From contig JARWIR010000011.1 of assembly GCA_029959085.1 (NCBI GenBank), positions 5,333,840 through 5,397,839 of the forward strand: a stretch of DNA of 64,000 nt. Direction: 5' to 3'. The position numbers and the translations under genes are program-made. Under the pieces are notes generated by a model. That model saw only the letters and a list, made by a program, of their open reading frames with translations. It had not been told where the DNA came from and did no database searches. Positions 1 to 12,087 of this stretch are shown here, one piece after another; position 1 is the first letter of the stretch, and each line of letters starts with the position of its first letter. This DNA comes from Nemophila menziesii. Its lineage: Eukaryota > Streptophyta > Magnoliopsida > Boraginales > Hydrophyllaceae.

Positions 1-1054
1 GGATTTGGGAATTAAATTTGAATGGTTTCGAATGAAAAAGAAAGAGAAGGAAAGAAACCATTAATTTAAATAGTTTCTTTGCGATCATTTAACATAGATA
101 TAAATAATGCAACTGAACAATAAAAGTTTGAATTTTATTTATTAAATATTTTACTCTTATTATATTTTTTTGATTATTTTTTAATGGTTTTGAGATTATT
201 ATCAAACATGTACTACATAGAAGAAGAAGACTATGGATCCGAAAATTTAATCTGGATGTCATTTTGCATTGTTGATACACACATGATAAGAGCTACAAAA
301 AATACAATTTTACAAACTCTGACCATTTAAATCAATCAAAAATTTACTCTAACTTAATTACTATTAATGAATACTACATTGACTGAGATAGGGGGTTCTT
401 TGCACGGATCAAAGTTTGATGAATCAAATGATGGATACATAATAAACAATATTTATTATTTACATAATTGAGCAAGAAAAACGTACCTAGGATGAGTTCA
501 ATAGGCTTTGTAGGAACGATCTTAATCTAAAAATTTTACAAACAATAAATAAGAAGTGACAAAACATACACAATCATATATAAAACAAGACATGGGTACC
601 TTAGAAAGGGTAGGTTGCCTTGGGAAGTGTCTCCTAAATCAATTGTTTATGGACTGTAAAAAGATGAGCTCGGGTTTAAAATTAAACCTTAATTTGGGTT
701 CTTCTATGGTGTAGAATGGTCTTGTGCAGGCTTGGTGGAAAGGTGAGTGTGAAGATGGTCGAGAACAGTCATTGGCGGCGGTGGCTGTAAGTGAAAAGAG
801 ATGAGATTAGGTTAAAAATAAACTTTAATTTGGGTTCTTTTAGTTTTTGCGTGTCTTATGGTGATGGAATTATTTTTCCTTTTTTTATAATGGAATAATG
901 GATTTGCTAATCAGTTTTTTGTTTGATGTTTGGGTATTAAATATATATATTTTAAAATTAAAATATAATTAATTAATGAAAAATGGGGCAGAAATAATCT
1001 TGGCCATCACTTATGTTGGGGTCAGAATCAATTCTAGCCACCACTGGAGAATGT
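1..1054. repeat. Array unit U1, spacer A (cut by window start)
   Basis: Position 1 aligns with 5093 and 7426, and the first 1.1 kb matches 5093-6201 at about 99% by eye. It holds AT-rich sequence without a supportable gene. Short open stretches here recur in other units but carry stops or indels that differ between copies, so they are not called. It ends at a T-rich run that is the reverse complement of the LINE tail. Confidence 0.8.
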
Positions 1055-2270
1055 TTTTTTATCAATAAATTAAACTTTTACTAAAATAAGCTCAACCTCC
1101 AATGTCATTACAACTTTCACCTACTAGCGCCGAGCAAATATAAATCGACCTACTTTAACAATTACATAATATGCCTATTACAATTTTAATCAAAACTAAA
1201 GAAAGAAACTCTAGACTATTAGGCCCAATAAGCTAATTGGACTCTATTTTAATAATAAGAGAATTTGCTTCTTTGCTTTTGTATTTTCTCTTACCCACTT
1301 TCACATGGACTAGAATGTAAATACTTTTCCATATATGATCTTCACATAGGAAATTCCCACCATGTTACCTTTCATTTATCTCCCACTATACACAGTATAT
1401 ATAAGTAGTTATAAATGTCCCCACAATATCAACAACTTCTACACAATGAATTAAATAAATTATATTAATCAATTCTTCCAAGTATTCAGGATTAACCTTA
1501 ACATTACACCTCTCAAGCATCTTCAATAAAATTCGCTTTGTGAAAGAGCAGCTTATAAATAAGTGATTAACTTCTTCTATATTAGCATTGCAGAAACATA
1601 AGAGTGGGTTAACTTGCATTTCCGAACTGAGCATCCTAGCTTTGGTAGATAATCTGTCTTGAAAGCATAACCAAGCAGCAAATGCATACCTCGGTATACA
1701 AGACTTTGTCCATACTAGTTTCCACCACTTTACTTCACTCTTCTCAACTGCAATTTTCTCAAGGGTTTTCTTGAAGGAGAAACCACTTATATTACTCTCC
1801 TTCCATATAATAATATCATCCCCACTAGAAATTTTAATATTACAGATATGAGGGAGTAATTTGCCCATAATAGGAGGCAATTTCCATCTATTACCCCCAT
1901 AATATGAAGAAATAGTTTTATTACAGTTAATGTCATCGCTACTAAGATCAATTCCTAAGAATTCTTGTGAATTTTTTCCACCTAGCCATTTATCCCAAAT
2001 TAAGAATGTATTCTTACCATTCCTTATAACATGAGTAATAAAGTAATAAGCTAGGTACCTGATCTTCAAAATCTGATTCCATATCCATGTCAGAGCTAGT
2101 TTTATATTCAAGCTCCAGATACACCTGCCTTTAATGATATTATGATGAACCCACAAATATACAAATTGTGTTTTTGTGAGTATATTCTCCAGAAAGTAGC
2201 TAAGAGACTGACTTTATTTATATCTTCAATAATTGGAATACCACAAGACCTCCTTGTACTTTACTAGAGC
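1055..2270 (-). pseudogene. U1 LINE fragment: reverse transcriptase end plus zf-RVT region
   Basis: This is a 5'-truncated piece of a plant non-LTR retrotransposon ORF2. On the minus strand a diverged GGLGIPSIEDINK-like stretch (end of the reverse transcriptase) comes first. It is followed by the zinc-binding zf-RVT region, with KWWKLVWTKSCIP, AWLCFQDRLSTKAR and the Cys/His set CFCN...VNHLFISC. The longest open stretch is 1386-2156 (256 codons). It ends at a TAG where U4 has a Trp codon (VWWERNE in U4). An AATAAA-like and A-rich tail lies near 1055-1090. No ORF1, endonuclease or full reverse transcriptase is present, so this is a relic copied with the array unit. The family call rests on recognised motifs; the truncation is seen directly. 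Confidence 0.8.
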
Positions 2271-3435
2271 AAATATTCACTCTTTTTTGTTTTAATAATT
2301 TATGTTTGAATTTATTTATATCTACAAAAAATAGTTAATTAATTAAACATTTTGCTAATTTGGTTTGACTTGAATATTTTTATAAATAACAGTGTATTAT
2401 TAGGTGAATGATAAGATTGTTGGTCATGATTTTACAAATATCAGGTATAAATACTTAAAGTATGAAATTCTTTGATATCTTTTTATTGTGTTGTCATGCC
2501 TCTTTCTTGTTTTGGTTATTTAAAGTACCAGTAGCTTTAAAATCCAAGTAACGTAATATTAAATTCATACCAATTAATTATATAATTATGATAAATCTAA
2601 ATATACTACTTTTCACCATTAACATTAATAGAATTTGGAAAATTTAAATATATTTTTACCCTAATCCTATATGAATTATAACTTAGTCCTATAAAAATAA
2701 GACGTGATAATTTTTATTCCTGAAAAATAACACACTAAATATATAATAATGGATGGAGATTTTGGTGATATAAATAAGAGGTTATTTGGAATTCTAATAA
2801 TTATAAAGTTAATATTTTTTAAGATATAGGGATTATATACCATATTTATTAATATATTATACATTTATGTTCTTAAGATTAATATGGATGGTATATTATT
2901 AACTTTATTAACCCTGCCTCTTAATTTAAAAAGATATTCTGCATCTTCAAATTAATATAATAAATGAGTATTTCTATTATTTTTATTATGTCTTGAATAT
3001 GAAAATGATCTATGTGAACTAAAAACACAATTAACTAAGTACGTGGTTTAAAATTCTATGTTTTAGAATTATAGCTGAAATTTAGATTTTATAATGATAT
3101 AATATTCCATACAACAAGTTTAGTAAAACTAATAAATTCAAAAAGTAGATAACAAAATTAAGAAACTGTAGTGGTTAAAAACATGATTTAATGCATTTAA
3201 TAAATAATGAATTACATGGGATGCATTTCGCTCGATCTTAATTGCACCCAAACAAGCCTCGCAAAGCTCCGTATAACAACATTCATCCGGGAACCACCAA
3301 CCATCTATTCAACATATACATATTTAGTCAAAACTGTTTATATAATGGAAAAAACTTAAAAAGTATTTATAAACAAATCTTACTAATTGAATCGATTGTG
3401 AGTCGGCACTTAGTTGGATTTTGATACTCGTATAA
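2271..3435. repeat. U1 spacer B
   Basis: AT-rich spacer between the LINE fragment and the palindrome. No intact gene is seen. On the minus strand around 3190-3424 there is a stretch with a weak resemblance to the C-terminal end of LINE RNase H domains (an ERNASHVIHYL-like motif), broken by stops in several copies. This spacer is closest to the one at 47,338-48,399. Confidence 0.7.
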
Positions 3436-4711
3436 TTATGTATCAATATGCATTTTTCCCTTTTCATAAATGAGTAATTCTATATATCACTCATTTCATA
3501 CAACCCTCATACCTCCTCTTTTACGTGGTGTGATTTGATTGTAAATTATTTAATTTCCAATCAAAGCACGTCATATAAGGAGGTAGTATAAAAAATTATT
3601 CTTAAAAAATCAAGAAATATATACGAGCAACATTAAATCTTATACGAGAATAAGAAATAAATATAAAATTAAATGCTTATTTTATGAATCGTATTAACAA
3701 AAAATATTTAACAATTATACAAGTAAACAAGAAACTCATTAACTTCAGTTATCCATATAAACAAACATATAATAATAGAAATTGTACCTATAAAAGAGAT
3801 TTAAACAACAAGGTATTAAGATAGATGCGAGATCAAATTCATTCTAACACTTACAAAATAATTAAGTTACATACTGGATAAAACTTAATCACGAAACTTG
3901 ATATATACATATATTGTGATACATATCGATATTTGTCAATTACAAACATAGATCTTTCATATAAGATGAGAATTACTAATACTCTAAGATACTTACCATC
4001 AAGATCTATTTTAAAAATCTATTACATAACTCAAAAAAGATAAAAAAGATTATAGGGATAGAAAAATAAAATAATTTTTTTATTTTATTGCATACCAATA
4101 ATTTTATTTTATCTTTCTTTAGTTATGTAATAGATTTTAAAAATAGATCTTGATGGTATGTATCTTAGAATATTAGTAATTCTCATCATATATGAAATAT
4201 TTATGGTTGTAATTGAGTAATTTCGATGTGTATCAACATATATGTATATATCAAGTTTCGTGATTAAGTTTTATCCATTGTGTAACTTAATTATTTTGTA
4301 AGTGTTTGATTGAATTTGATCTCGCTTCTATCGTAATACCTTTTTTTTAATTTTATTTATTGGTATATTTTCTATTATTATATGTATGTTTATATGCATA
4401 AATGAATTTAATGAGTTTCTTGTTTACTTGTATAATTGTTGAATATGTTTGTTAATATGATTCATAAAATAAGCATTTAATTTTATATTAATTTTTTTAT
4501 CATCATATAAGATTTAATGTTGCTCATATATATTATATAATCTATAAATAAGAATGCAATATACCACCCCTTTATGTGGTGTGGTTTAATTTGAAATGAA
4601 ATAATTTTCAGTCAAATAACACCACGTAAAATGGGGTGGTGTAAGGGTTGTACGAAATGAGTAATATATAGAATTACTTATTTATAAAAAGATAAAAATA
4701 CATATTGATAC
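3436..4711. repeat. U1 large palindrome
   Basis: Two inverted arms of about 640 bp meet near 4085 with little or no loop. The arms match at roughly 85-90% by eye. Each arm contains a smaller hairpin of about 95 bp (3500-3592 and 4562-4660) built on CCACNCC...ACGTGGTGTG. No open frame of note. It could be two abutting terminal inverted repeats of an unknown DNA element or an independent foldback element. Confidence 0.8.
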
Positions 4712-6200
4712 ATAAGTAACTTCATAATTAAGTTTAAAACTACTTATTATTGAAAATTGTCAACGCAAAATTGAGGCCATCTTTTAAACATTTGCAAAAC
4801 CAACAACAATCTATCAAATATGATGTAAATAAAAGATTAAGGCTATCTTTTGATATATCAATGATTAGAGAGACTAAATATTAAATCAAAGTTAAAATCC
4901 AACCAAATAGATATTCATCATCATCAATCGTAAAATAAAATACATATGCTTCTAAATAATATTGACAAACTATATCTCAATCAAATTATTTTTAGTAAAT
5001 TACATTGAGCATTAAGAGAAATTGAATTGTAACGGCTTGGAAGGGAAGCCAAAGAAGAAATGAAAAAGCGCAATCAACTAGAAAGAGAAATTGGATTTGG
5101 GAATTAAATTTGAATGGTTTCGAATGAAAAAGAAAGAGAAGGAAAGAAACCATTAATTTAAATAGTTTCTTTGCGATCATTTAACATAGATATAAATAAT
5201 GCAACTGAACAATAAAAGTTTGAATTTTATTTATTAAATATTTTACTCTTATTATATTTTTTTTGATTATTTTTTAATGGTTTTGAGATTATTATCAAAC
5301 ATGTACTACATAGAAGAAGAAGACTATGGATCCGAAAATTTAATCTGGATGTTATTTTGCATTGTTGATACACACATGATAAGAGCTACAAAAAATACAA
5401 TTTTACAAACTCTGACCATTTAAATCAATCAAAAATTTACTCTAACTTAATTACTATTAATGAATACTACATTGACTGAGATAGGGGGTTCTTTGCACGG
5501 ATCAAAGTTTGATGAATCAAATGATGGATACATAATAAACAATATTTATTATTTACATAATTGAGCAAGAAAAACGTACCTAGGATGACTTCAATAGGCT
5601 TTGTAGGAACGATCTTAATCTAAAAATTTTACAAACAATAAATAAGAAGTGACAAAACATACACAATCATATATAAAACAAGACATGGGTACCTTAGAAA
5701 GGGTAGGTTGCCTTGGGAAGTGTCTCCTAAATCAATTGTTTATGGACTGTAAAAAGATGAGCTCGGGTTTAAAATTAAACCTTAATTTGGGTTCTTCTAT
5801 GGTGGAGAATGGTCTTGTGCAGGCTTGGTGGAAAGGTGAGTGTGAAGATGGTCGAGAACAGTCATTGGCGGCTGTGGCTGTAAGTGAAAAGAGATGAGAT
5901 TAGGTTAAAAATAAACTTTAATTTGGGTTCTTTTTGTTTTTGCGTGTCTTATGGTGATGGAATTATTTTTCCTTTTTTTATAATGGAATAATGGATTTGC
6001 TAATCAGTTTTTTGTTTGATGTTTGGGTATTAAATATATATATTTTAAAATTAAAATATAATTAATTAATGAAAAATGGGGTCAGAAATAATCTTGGCCA
6101 TCACTTATGTTGGGGTCAGAATCAATTCTAGCCACCACTGGAGAATGTTTTTTTATCAATAAATTAAACTTTTACTAAAATAAGCTCAACCTCCAATGTC
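4712..6200. repeat. U2 spacer A
   Basis: Second copy of spacer A. 5093-6201 repeats 1-1109. At ~6200 the unit skips the LINE fragment, spacer B and the outer left palindrome arm. It jumps from sequence equivalent to 1109 to sequence equivalent to 3872, with a few bases of shared CAT at the joint. No supportable gene. Confidence 0.8.
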
Positions 6201-7049
6201 ATCATACTGGATAAAACTTAATCACGAAACTTGATATATACATATATTGTGATACATATCGATATTCGTCAATTACAAACATAGATCTTTCATATAAGAT
6301 GAGAATTACTAATACTCTAAGATACTTACCATCAAGATCTATTTTAAAAATCTATTACATAACTCAAAAAAGATAAAAAAGATTATAGGGATAGAAAAAT
6401 AAAATAATTTTTTTATTTTATTGCATACCAATAATTTTATTTTATCTTTCTTTAGTTATGTAATAGATTTTAAAAATAGATCTTGATGGTATGTATCTTA
6501 GAATATTAGTAATTCTCATCATATATGAAATATTTATGGTTGTAATTGAGTAATTTCGATGTGTATCAACATATATGTATATATCAAGTTTCGTGATTAA
6601 GTTTTATCCATTGTGTAACTTAATTATTTTGTAAGTGTTTGATTGAATTTGATCTCGCTTCTATCGTAATACCTTTTTTTTAATTTTATTTATTGGTATA
6701 TTTTCTATTATTATATGTATGTTTATATGCATAAATGAATTTAATGAGTTTCTTGTTTACTTGTATAATTGTTGAATATGTTTGTTAATATGATTCATAA
6801 AATAAGCATTTAATTTTATATCAATTTTTTTATCATCATATAAGATTTAATGTTGCTCATATATATTATATAATCTATAAATAAGAATGCAATATACCAC
6901 CCCTTTATGTGGTGTGGTTTAATTTGAAATGAAATAATTTTCAGTCAAATAACACCACGTAAAATGGGGTGGTGTAAGGGTTGTACGAAATGAGTAATAT
7001 ATAGAATTACTTATTTATAAAAAGATTAAAATACATATTGATACATAAG
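6201..7049. repeat. U2 palindrome, left arm truncated
   Basis: Contains only the inner part of the left arm (from the equivalent of 3872), the centre near 6420, and the complete right arm. It is about 99% identical to 3872-4715 by eye. Together with spacer A it makes a 2333-bp repeat period (5093 to 7426). Confidence 0.8.
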
Positions 7050-8471
7050 TAACTTCATAATTAAGTTTAAAACTACTTATTATTTAAAATTGTCAACACA
7101 AAATTGAGGCCATCTTTTAAACATTTGCAAAACGAACAACAATCTATCAAATATGATGTAAATAAAATATTAAGGCTATCTTTTGATATATCTATGATTA
7201 GAGAGACTAAATATTAAATCAAAGTTAAAATCCAACCAAATAGATATTCATCATCATCAATCGTAAAATAAAATACATATGCTTCTAAATAATATTGACA
7301 AAATATATCTCAATCAAATAATTTTTAGTAAATTACATTGAGCATTAAGAGAAATTGAATTTTAACGGCTTGGAAGGGAAGCCAAAGAAGAAATGAAAAA
7401 GCGCAATCAACTAGAAAGAGAAATTGGATTTGGAAATTAAATTTGAATGGTTTTGAATGAAAAAGAAAGAGAAGGAAAGAAACCATTAATTTAAATAGTT
7501 TCTTTGCGATCATTTAACATAGATATAAATAATGCAACTGAACAATAAAAGTTTGAATTTTATTTACAAAATATTTTACTCTTATTATATTTTTTTTGAT
7601 TATTTTTTAACGGTTTTGAGATTATTATCAAACATGTACTACACAGAAGAAGAAGACTATGGATCCGAAAATTTAATCTGGATGTTATTTTGCATGGTTG
7701 AAACACACATGACAAGAGCTACAAAAAATACAATTTTACAAACTCGACCATTTAAATCAATCAAAAATTTACTCTAACTTAATTACTATTAATGAATACT
7801 ACATTGACTGAGATAGGGGGTTCTTTGCACGGTTCAAAGTTTGATGAATCAAATGATGGATACATAATAAACAATATTTATTATTCACATAATTGAGCAA
7901 GAATTGAAAAACGTACCTAGGATGACTTTAATAGGCTTTATAGGAACGATCTTAATCTAAAAATTTTACAAACAAAAAATAAGAAGTGACAAAACATACA
8001 CAATCATATATAAAACAAGACATGGGTACCTTAGAAAGGGTAGGTTGCCTTGGGAAGTGTCTCCTAAATCAATTGTTTATGGACTGTAAAAAGATGAGCT
8101 CGGGTTTAAAACTAAACCTTAATTTGGGTTCTTCTATGGTGGAGAATGGTCTTGTGAAGGCTTGGTGGAAAGGTGAGTGTGAAGATGGTCGAGAATTGTG
8201 ATTGGCGGCGGTGGCTGTAAGTGAAAAGAGATGAGATTAGGTTAAAAATAAACTTTAATTTGGGTTCTTTTTGTTTTTGCGTGTCTTATGGTGATGGAAT
8301 TATTTTTCCTTTTTTTTTATAATGGAATAATGGATTTGCTAATCAGTTTTTTGTTTGATGTTTGGGTATTAAATATATATAATTTTTAAAATTAAAATAT
8401 AATTAATTAATGAAAAGTGGGGTTAGAAATAATCTTGGGGTCAGAATCAATTCTAGCCACCACTGGAGAAT
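7050..8471. repeat. U3 spacer A
   Basis: Third copy of spacer A with small indels, among them a shortened stretch near 8430 compared with U1. AT-rich; no supportable gene. Confidence 0.75.
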
Positions 8472-9690
8472 GTTTTTTTATCAATAAATTAAACTTTTAC
8501 TAAAAGAAGCTCAAACTCCAATGTCATTACAACTTTCACCTACTAGTGCCGAGCAAATATAAATCGACCTACTTTAACTATTACATAATAAGCCTATTAC
8601 AATTTTAATCAAAACTAAAGAAAGAAACTCTAGACTATTAGGCTCAATAAGCTAATTGGACTCTATTTTAATAATAAGAGAATCTGCTTCTTTGCTTTTG
8701 TATTTTCTCTTACCCACTTTCACATGGACTAGAATGTAAATACTTTTCCATATATGATCTTCACATAGGAAATTCCCACCATGTTACGTTTCATTTATCT
8801 CCCACTATACACCGTATATATAAGTAGTAATAAATGTCCCCACAATATCAACAACTTTTACACAATGAATTAAATTAATTATATTAATCAATTCTTCCAA
8901 GTATTCAGGATTAACCTTAACATTACACCTCTCAAGCATCTTCAATTAAATTCGCTTTGTGAAAGAGCAGCTTATAAATAAGTGATTAACTTCTTCTATA
9001 GTAGCATTGCAGAAACATAAGAGTGGGTTAACTTGCATTTCCGAACTGAGCAGCCTAGCTTTGGTAGATAATCTGTCTTGAAAGCGTAACCAAGCAGCAA
9101 ATGCATACCTCGGTATACAAGAATTTGTCCATACTAGTTTCCACCACTTTACTTCACTCTTCTCAACTGCAATTTTCTCAAGGGTTTTCTTGAAGGAGAA
9201 ACCACTTATATTACTCTCCTTCCATATAATAATATCATCCCCACTAGAAATTTTAATATTACAGATATGAGGGAGTAATTTTCCCACAATAGGAGGCAAT
9301 TTCCATCTATTACCCCCATAGAATGAAGAAATAGTTTTATTACAGTTAATGTCATCGCTACTAAGATCAATTCCTAAGAATTCTTGTGAATTTTTTCCAC
9401 CTAGCCATTTATCCCAAATTAAGAATGTATTCTTACCATTCCTTATAACATGAGTAATAAAGTAATAAGCTAGGTACCTGATCTTCAAAATCTGATTCCA
9501 TATCCATATATGAGCTAGTTTTATATTCAAGCTCCAGATACACCTGCCTTTAATGATATTATGATGAACCCACAAATTTACAAATTGTGTTTTTGTGAGT
9601 ATATTCTCCAGAAAGTAGCTAAGAGACTGACTTTATTTATATCTTCAATAATTGGAATACCACAAGACCTCCTTGTACTTTACTAGAGCA
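8472..9690 (-). pseudogene. U3 LINE fragment (zf-RVT)
   Basis: Same LINE ORF2 remnant as in U1. The longest open stretch is 8946-9575 (209 codons), which ends where a Leu codon of other copies has become TAA. The Cys/His set (CFCN...VNHLFISC) is present. The fragment lacks everything upstream of the last part of the reverse transcriptase, so it cannot encode a working enzyme. Confidence 0.8.
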
Positions 9691-10268
9691 AATATTAATA
9701 ACTCTTTTTTGTTTTAATAATTTATATTTGAATTTATTTATATCAACAAAAAATAGTTAATTAATTAAACATTTTGCTAATTTGGTTTGACTTGAATATT
9801 TTTATAAATAACAGTGTAGTATGAGGTGAATGATAAGATTGCTGGTCATGATTTTACAAATATCAGGTATAAATACTTAAAGTATGAAATTCTTTGATAT
9901 CTTTTTATTGTGTTGTCGTGCCTCTTTCTTGTTTTGGTTATTTAAAGTACCAGTAGCTTTAAAATCCAAGTAACTTAATACTAAATTCATTCCAATTAAT
10001 TATATAATTATGATAAATCTAAATATACTACTTTTCACCATTAACATAAATAGAATTTGGAAAATTTAAATTTATTTTTACCCTAATCTTATATGAATTA
10101 TAACTTTGTCCTATAAAAATAAGACGTGATAATTTTTATTCCTGAAAAATTAAAAACTAAATATATAATAATGGATGGAGATTTTGGTGATATAAATAAG
10201 ATGGTTATTTGGAATTCTAATAATTATAAAGTTAATATTTATTAAGATATAGGGATTATATACCATAA
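9691..10268. repeat. U3 spacer B, truncated at an inversion junction
   Basis: Holds only the part of spacer B next to the LINE fragment. It stops at ~10,268, where the sequence turns back on itself: 10,130-10,268 is the reverse complement of 10,290-10,440, with about one mismatch per 100 bases closest to the junction. No gene. Confidence 0.8.
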
Positions 10269-10866
10269 ATGTATAATATATTAATAAATGTGGTATATAA
10301 TCCCTATATCTTAAAAAATATTAACTTTATAATTATTAGAATTCCAAATAACCATCTTATTTATATCACCAAAATCTCCATCCATTATTATATATTTAGT
10401 TTTTTATTTTTCAGGAATAAAAATTATCACGTCTTATTTTTATAGGACTAAGTTATAATTCATATAGGATTAGGGTTAATATATATTTAAAATTTCCGAA
10501 TTCTATTTATGTTAATGGTGAAAAGTAGTAAATTTAGATTTATAATAATAATATAATTAATTGGTATGAATTTAGTATTAAGTTACTTGGATTTTAAAGC
10601 TACTAGTACTTTAATTAACCAAAACAAGAAAGAGGCACGACGACACAATAAAAAGATATAAAAGAATTTCATACTCTAAGTATATATGCCTGATATCTGT
10701 AAAATCATGACTAGCAATCTTATCATTCACCTCATAATACACTGTTATTTATAAAAATATTCAAGTCAAACCAAATTAGGAAAATGTTTAATTAATTAAC
10801 TATTTTTTGTTGATATAAATAAATTCAAACATAAATTATTAAAACAAAAAAGAGTTATTAATATTT
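10269..10866. repeat. U4 spacer B (inverted)
   Basis: Reverse-orientation spacer B that starts at the head-to-head junction and runs up to the LINE fragment. It includes about 20 asymmetric bases (10,269-10,289) between the two inverted arms. No gene. Confidence 0.75.
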
Positions 10867-12087
10867 GCTCTAGTAAAGTACAAGGAGGTCTTGTGGTATT
10901 CCAAGTATTGAAGATATAAATAAAGTCCGTATCCTAGTTACTTTCTGGAGAATATACTCACAAAAAAACAATTTGTGATGTTTGTGGGTTCATCATAATA
11001 TCATTAAAGGCAGTTTTATCTGGAGCTTGAATATAAAACAAGCTCACACATGGATATGGAATCAGATTTTGAAGATCAGGTACCTAGCTAATGACTTTAT
11101 TACTCATGTTATAAGGAATGGTAAGAATACATTCTTAATTTGGGATAGATGGCTTGGTGGAAAAAATTCACAAGAATTCTTAGGAATTGATCTTAGTAGC
11201 GATGACATTAACTGTAATAAAACTGTTTCTTCATTCTATGGGAGTAATATATGGAGATTGCCTCCTATTGTGGGCAAATTACTCCCTCATATCTGTAATA
11301 TTAAACTTTCTAGTGGTAATGACATTATTATATGGAAGGAGAGTAATATAAGAGGTTTCTCCTTCAAGAAAACCTTTGAGAAAATTGCAGTTGAGAAGAG
11401 TGAAGTAAAGTGGTGGACACTAGTATGGACAAAGTCATGTATACCGAGGTGTGCATTTATTTCTTGGTTATGCTTTCAGGACAGATTATCTATCCAAGCT
11501 AGGATGCTCAGTACATGAATGCAACTTAACCAACTCTGATGTTTCTGCAATGCTAATATAGAAGAAGTTAATCACTTATTTATTAGTTGCTCTTTCACAA
11601 AGCGAATTTTATTAAAGATGCTTCAGCGGTGTAATATTATGGTTAATCATGCCGACTTGGAAGAATTGAATAATATAATTAATATAATTCATTGTGTAGA
11701 AGTTGTTGATATTGTGGTTACATTTATTACTACTTATATATACTGTGTATGGTGGGAGAGAAATGAAATGTAACATGGTGGGAATTTCCTAAGTGAATAT
11801 CAAATATGGAAAAGGATTTACATTCTAGTCCATGTGAAAGTGGGAAGGAGAAAATACAAAAGTAAAGAAGTAGAGTCTATTATTCATAAAATAGAGTCCA
11901 GTTAGCTTATTGGGTCTAATAGTCTAGAGTTTCTTTCTTTAGTTTTGATCAAAATCGTAATAGACTTATTATGTAATAGTTAAAGTAGGTCAATTTATAT
12001 TTGCTCGGCACTAGTATGTGAAAGTTGTAATGACATTGCAGGTTGAGCTTATTTTAATAAAAGTTTAATTTATTGATAAAAAAACTT
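10867..12087 (+). pseudogene. U4 LINE fragment (zf-RVT), plus strand
   Basis: Plus-strand copy of the LINE ORF2 end. Reading along, there is a degraded end of reverse transcriptase (SSKVQGGL... then IPSIEDINK, with an indel). The zf-RVT region follows: WWTLVWTKSCIP, WLCFQDRLSIQAR. The longest open stretch is 10,982-11,518 (178 codons), ended by a TGA. Beyond it the frame still reads VWWERNEM before another stop. The 3' end carries AATAAAAG and an A-rich tail near 12,045-12,087, as expected for a LINE 3' end. A relic; no target-site duplication is recognised. Confidence 0.8.

Noticed and set aside
1386..2156. 256-codon frame as a working reverse transcriptase or RNase H gene
   Set aside because: It holds only the end of the reverse transcriptase and zf-RVT region. 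Catalytic domains are missing, and sister copies carry varied stops.
3242..3424. Plus-strand open stretches in spacer B (3,242, 34,352, 39,429, 48,209, 53,159, 58,406) as a gene
   Set aside because: Frame and stops vary among units, no known domain. The antisense reading looks more like a decayed RNase H end.
4992..5180. Recurrent hydrophobic 62-codon stretch (also at 7,325, 28,506, 31,149, 36,124, 49,956, 54,930) as a membrane peptide
   Set aside because: It is Phe/Leu-rich because it reads through A/T-rich repeat DNA. Changes between copies are spread over all codon positions, and no promoter or partner gene is visible.
5649..5897. Recurrent 60-90 codon open stretches in spacer A (e.g. 5,649-5,897, 12,354-12,653, 36,720-36,995, 55,526-55,795) as a conserved small protein gene
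   Set aside because: They recur because the DNA is duplicated. Starts, stops and indels differ among copies, composition is AT-driven, and no domain is recognised.
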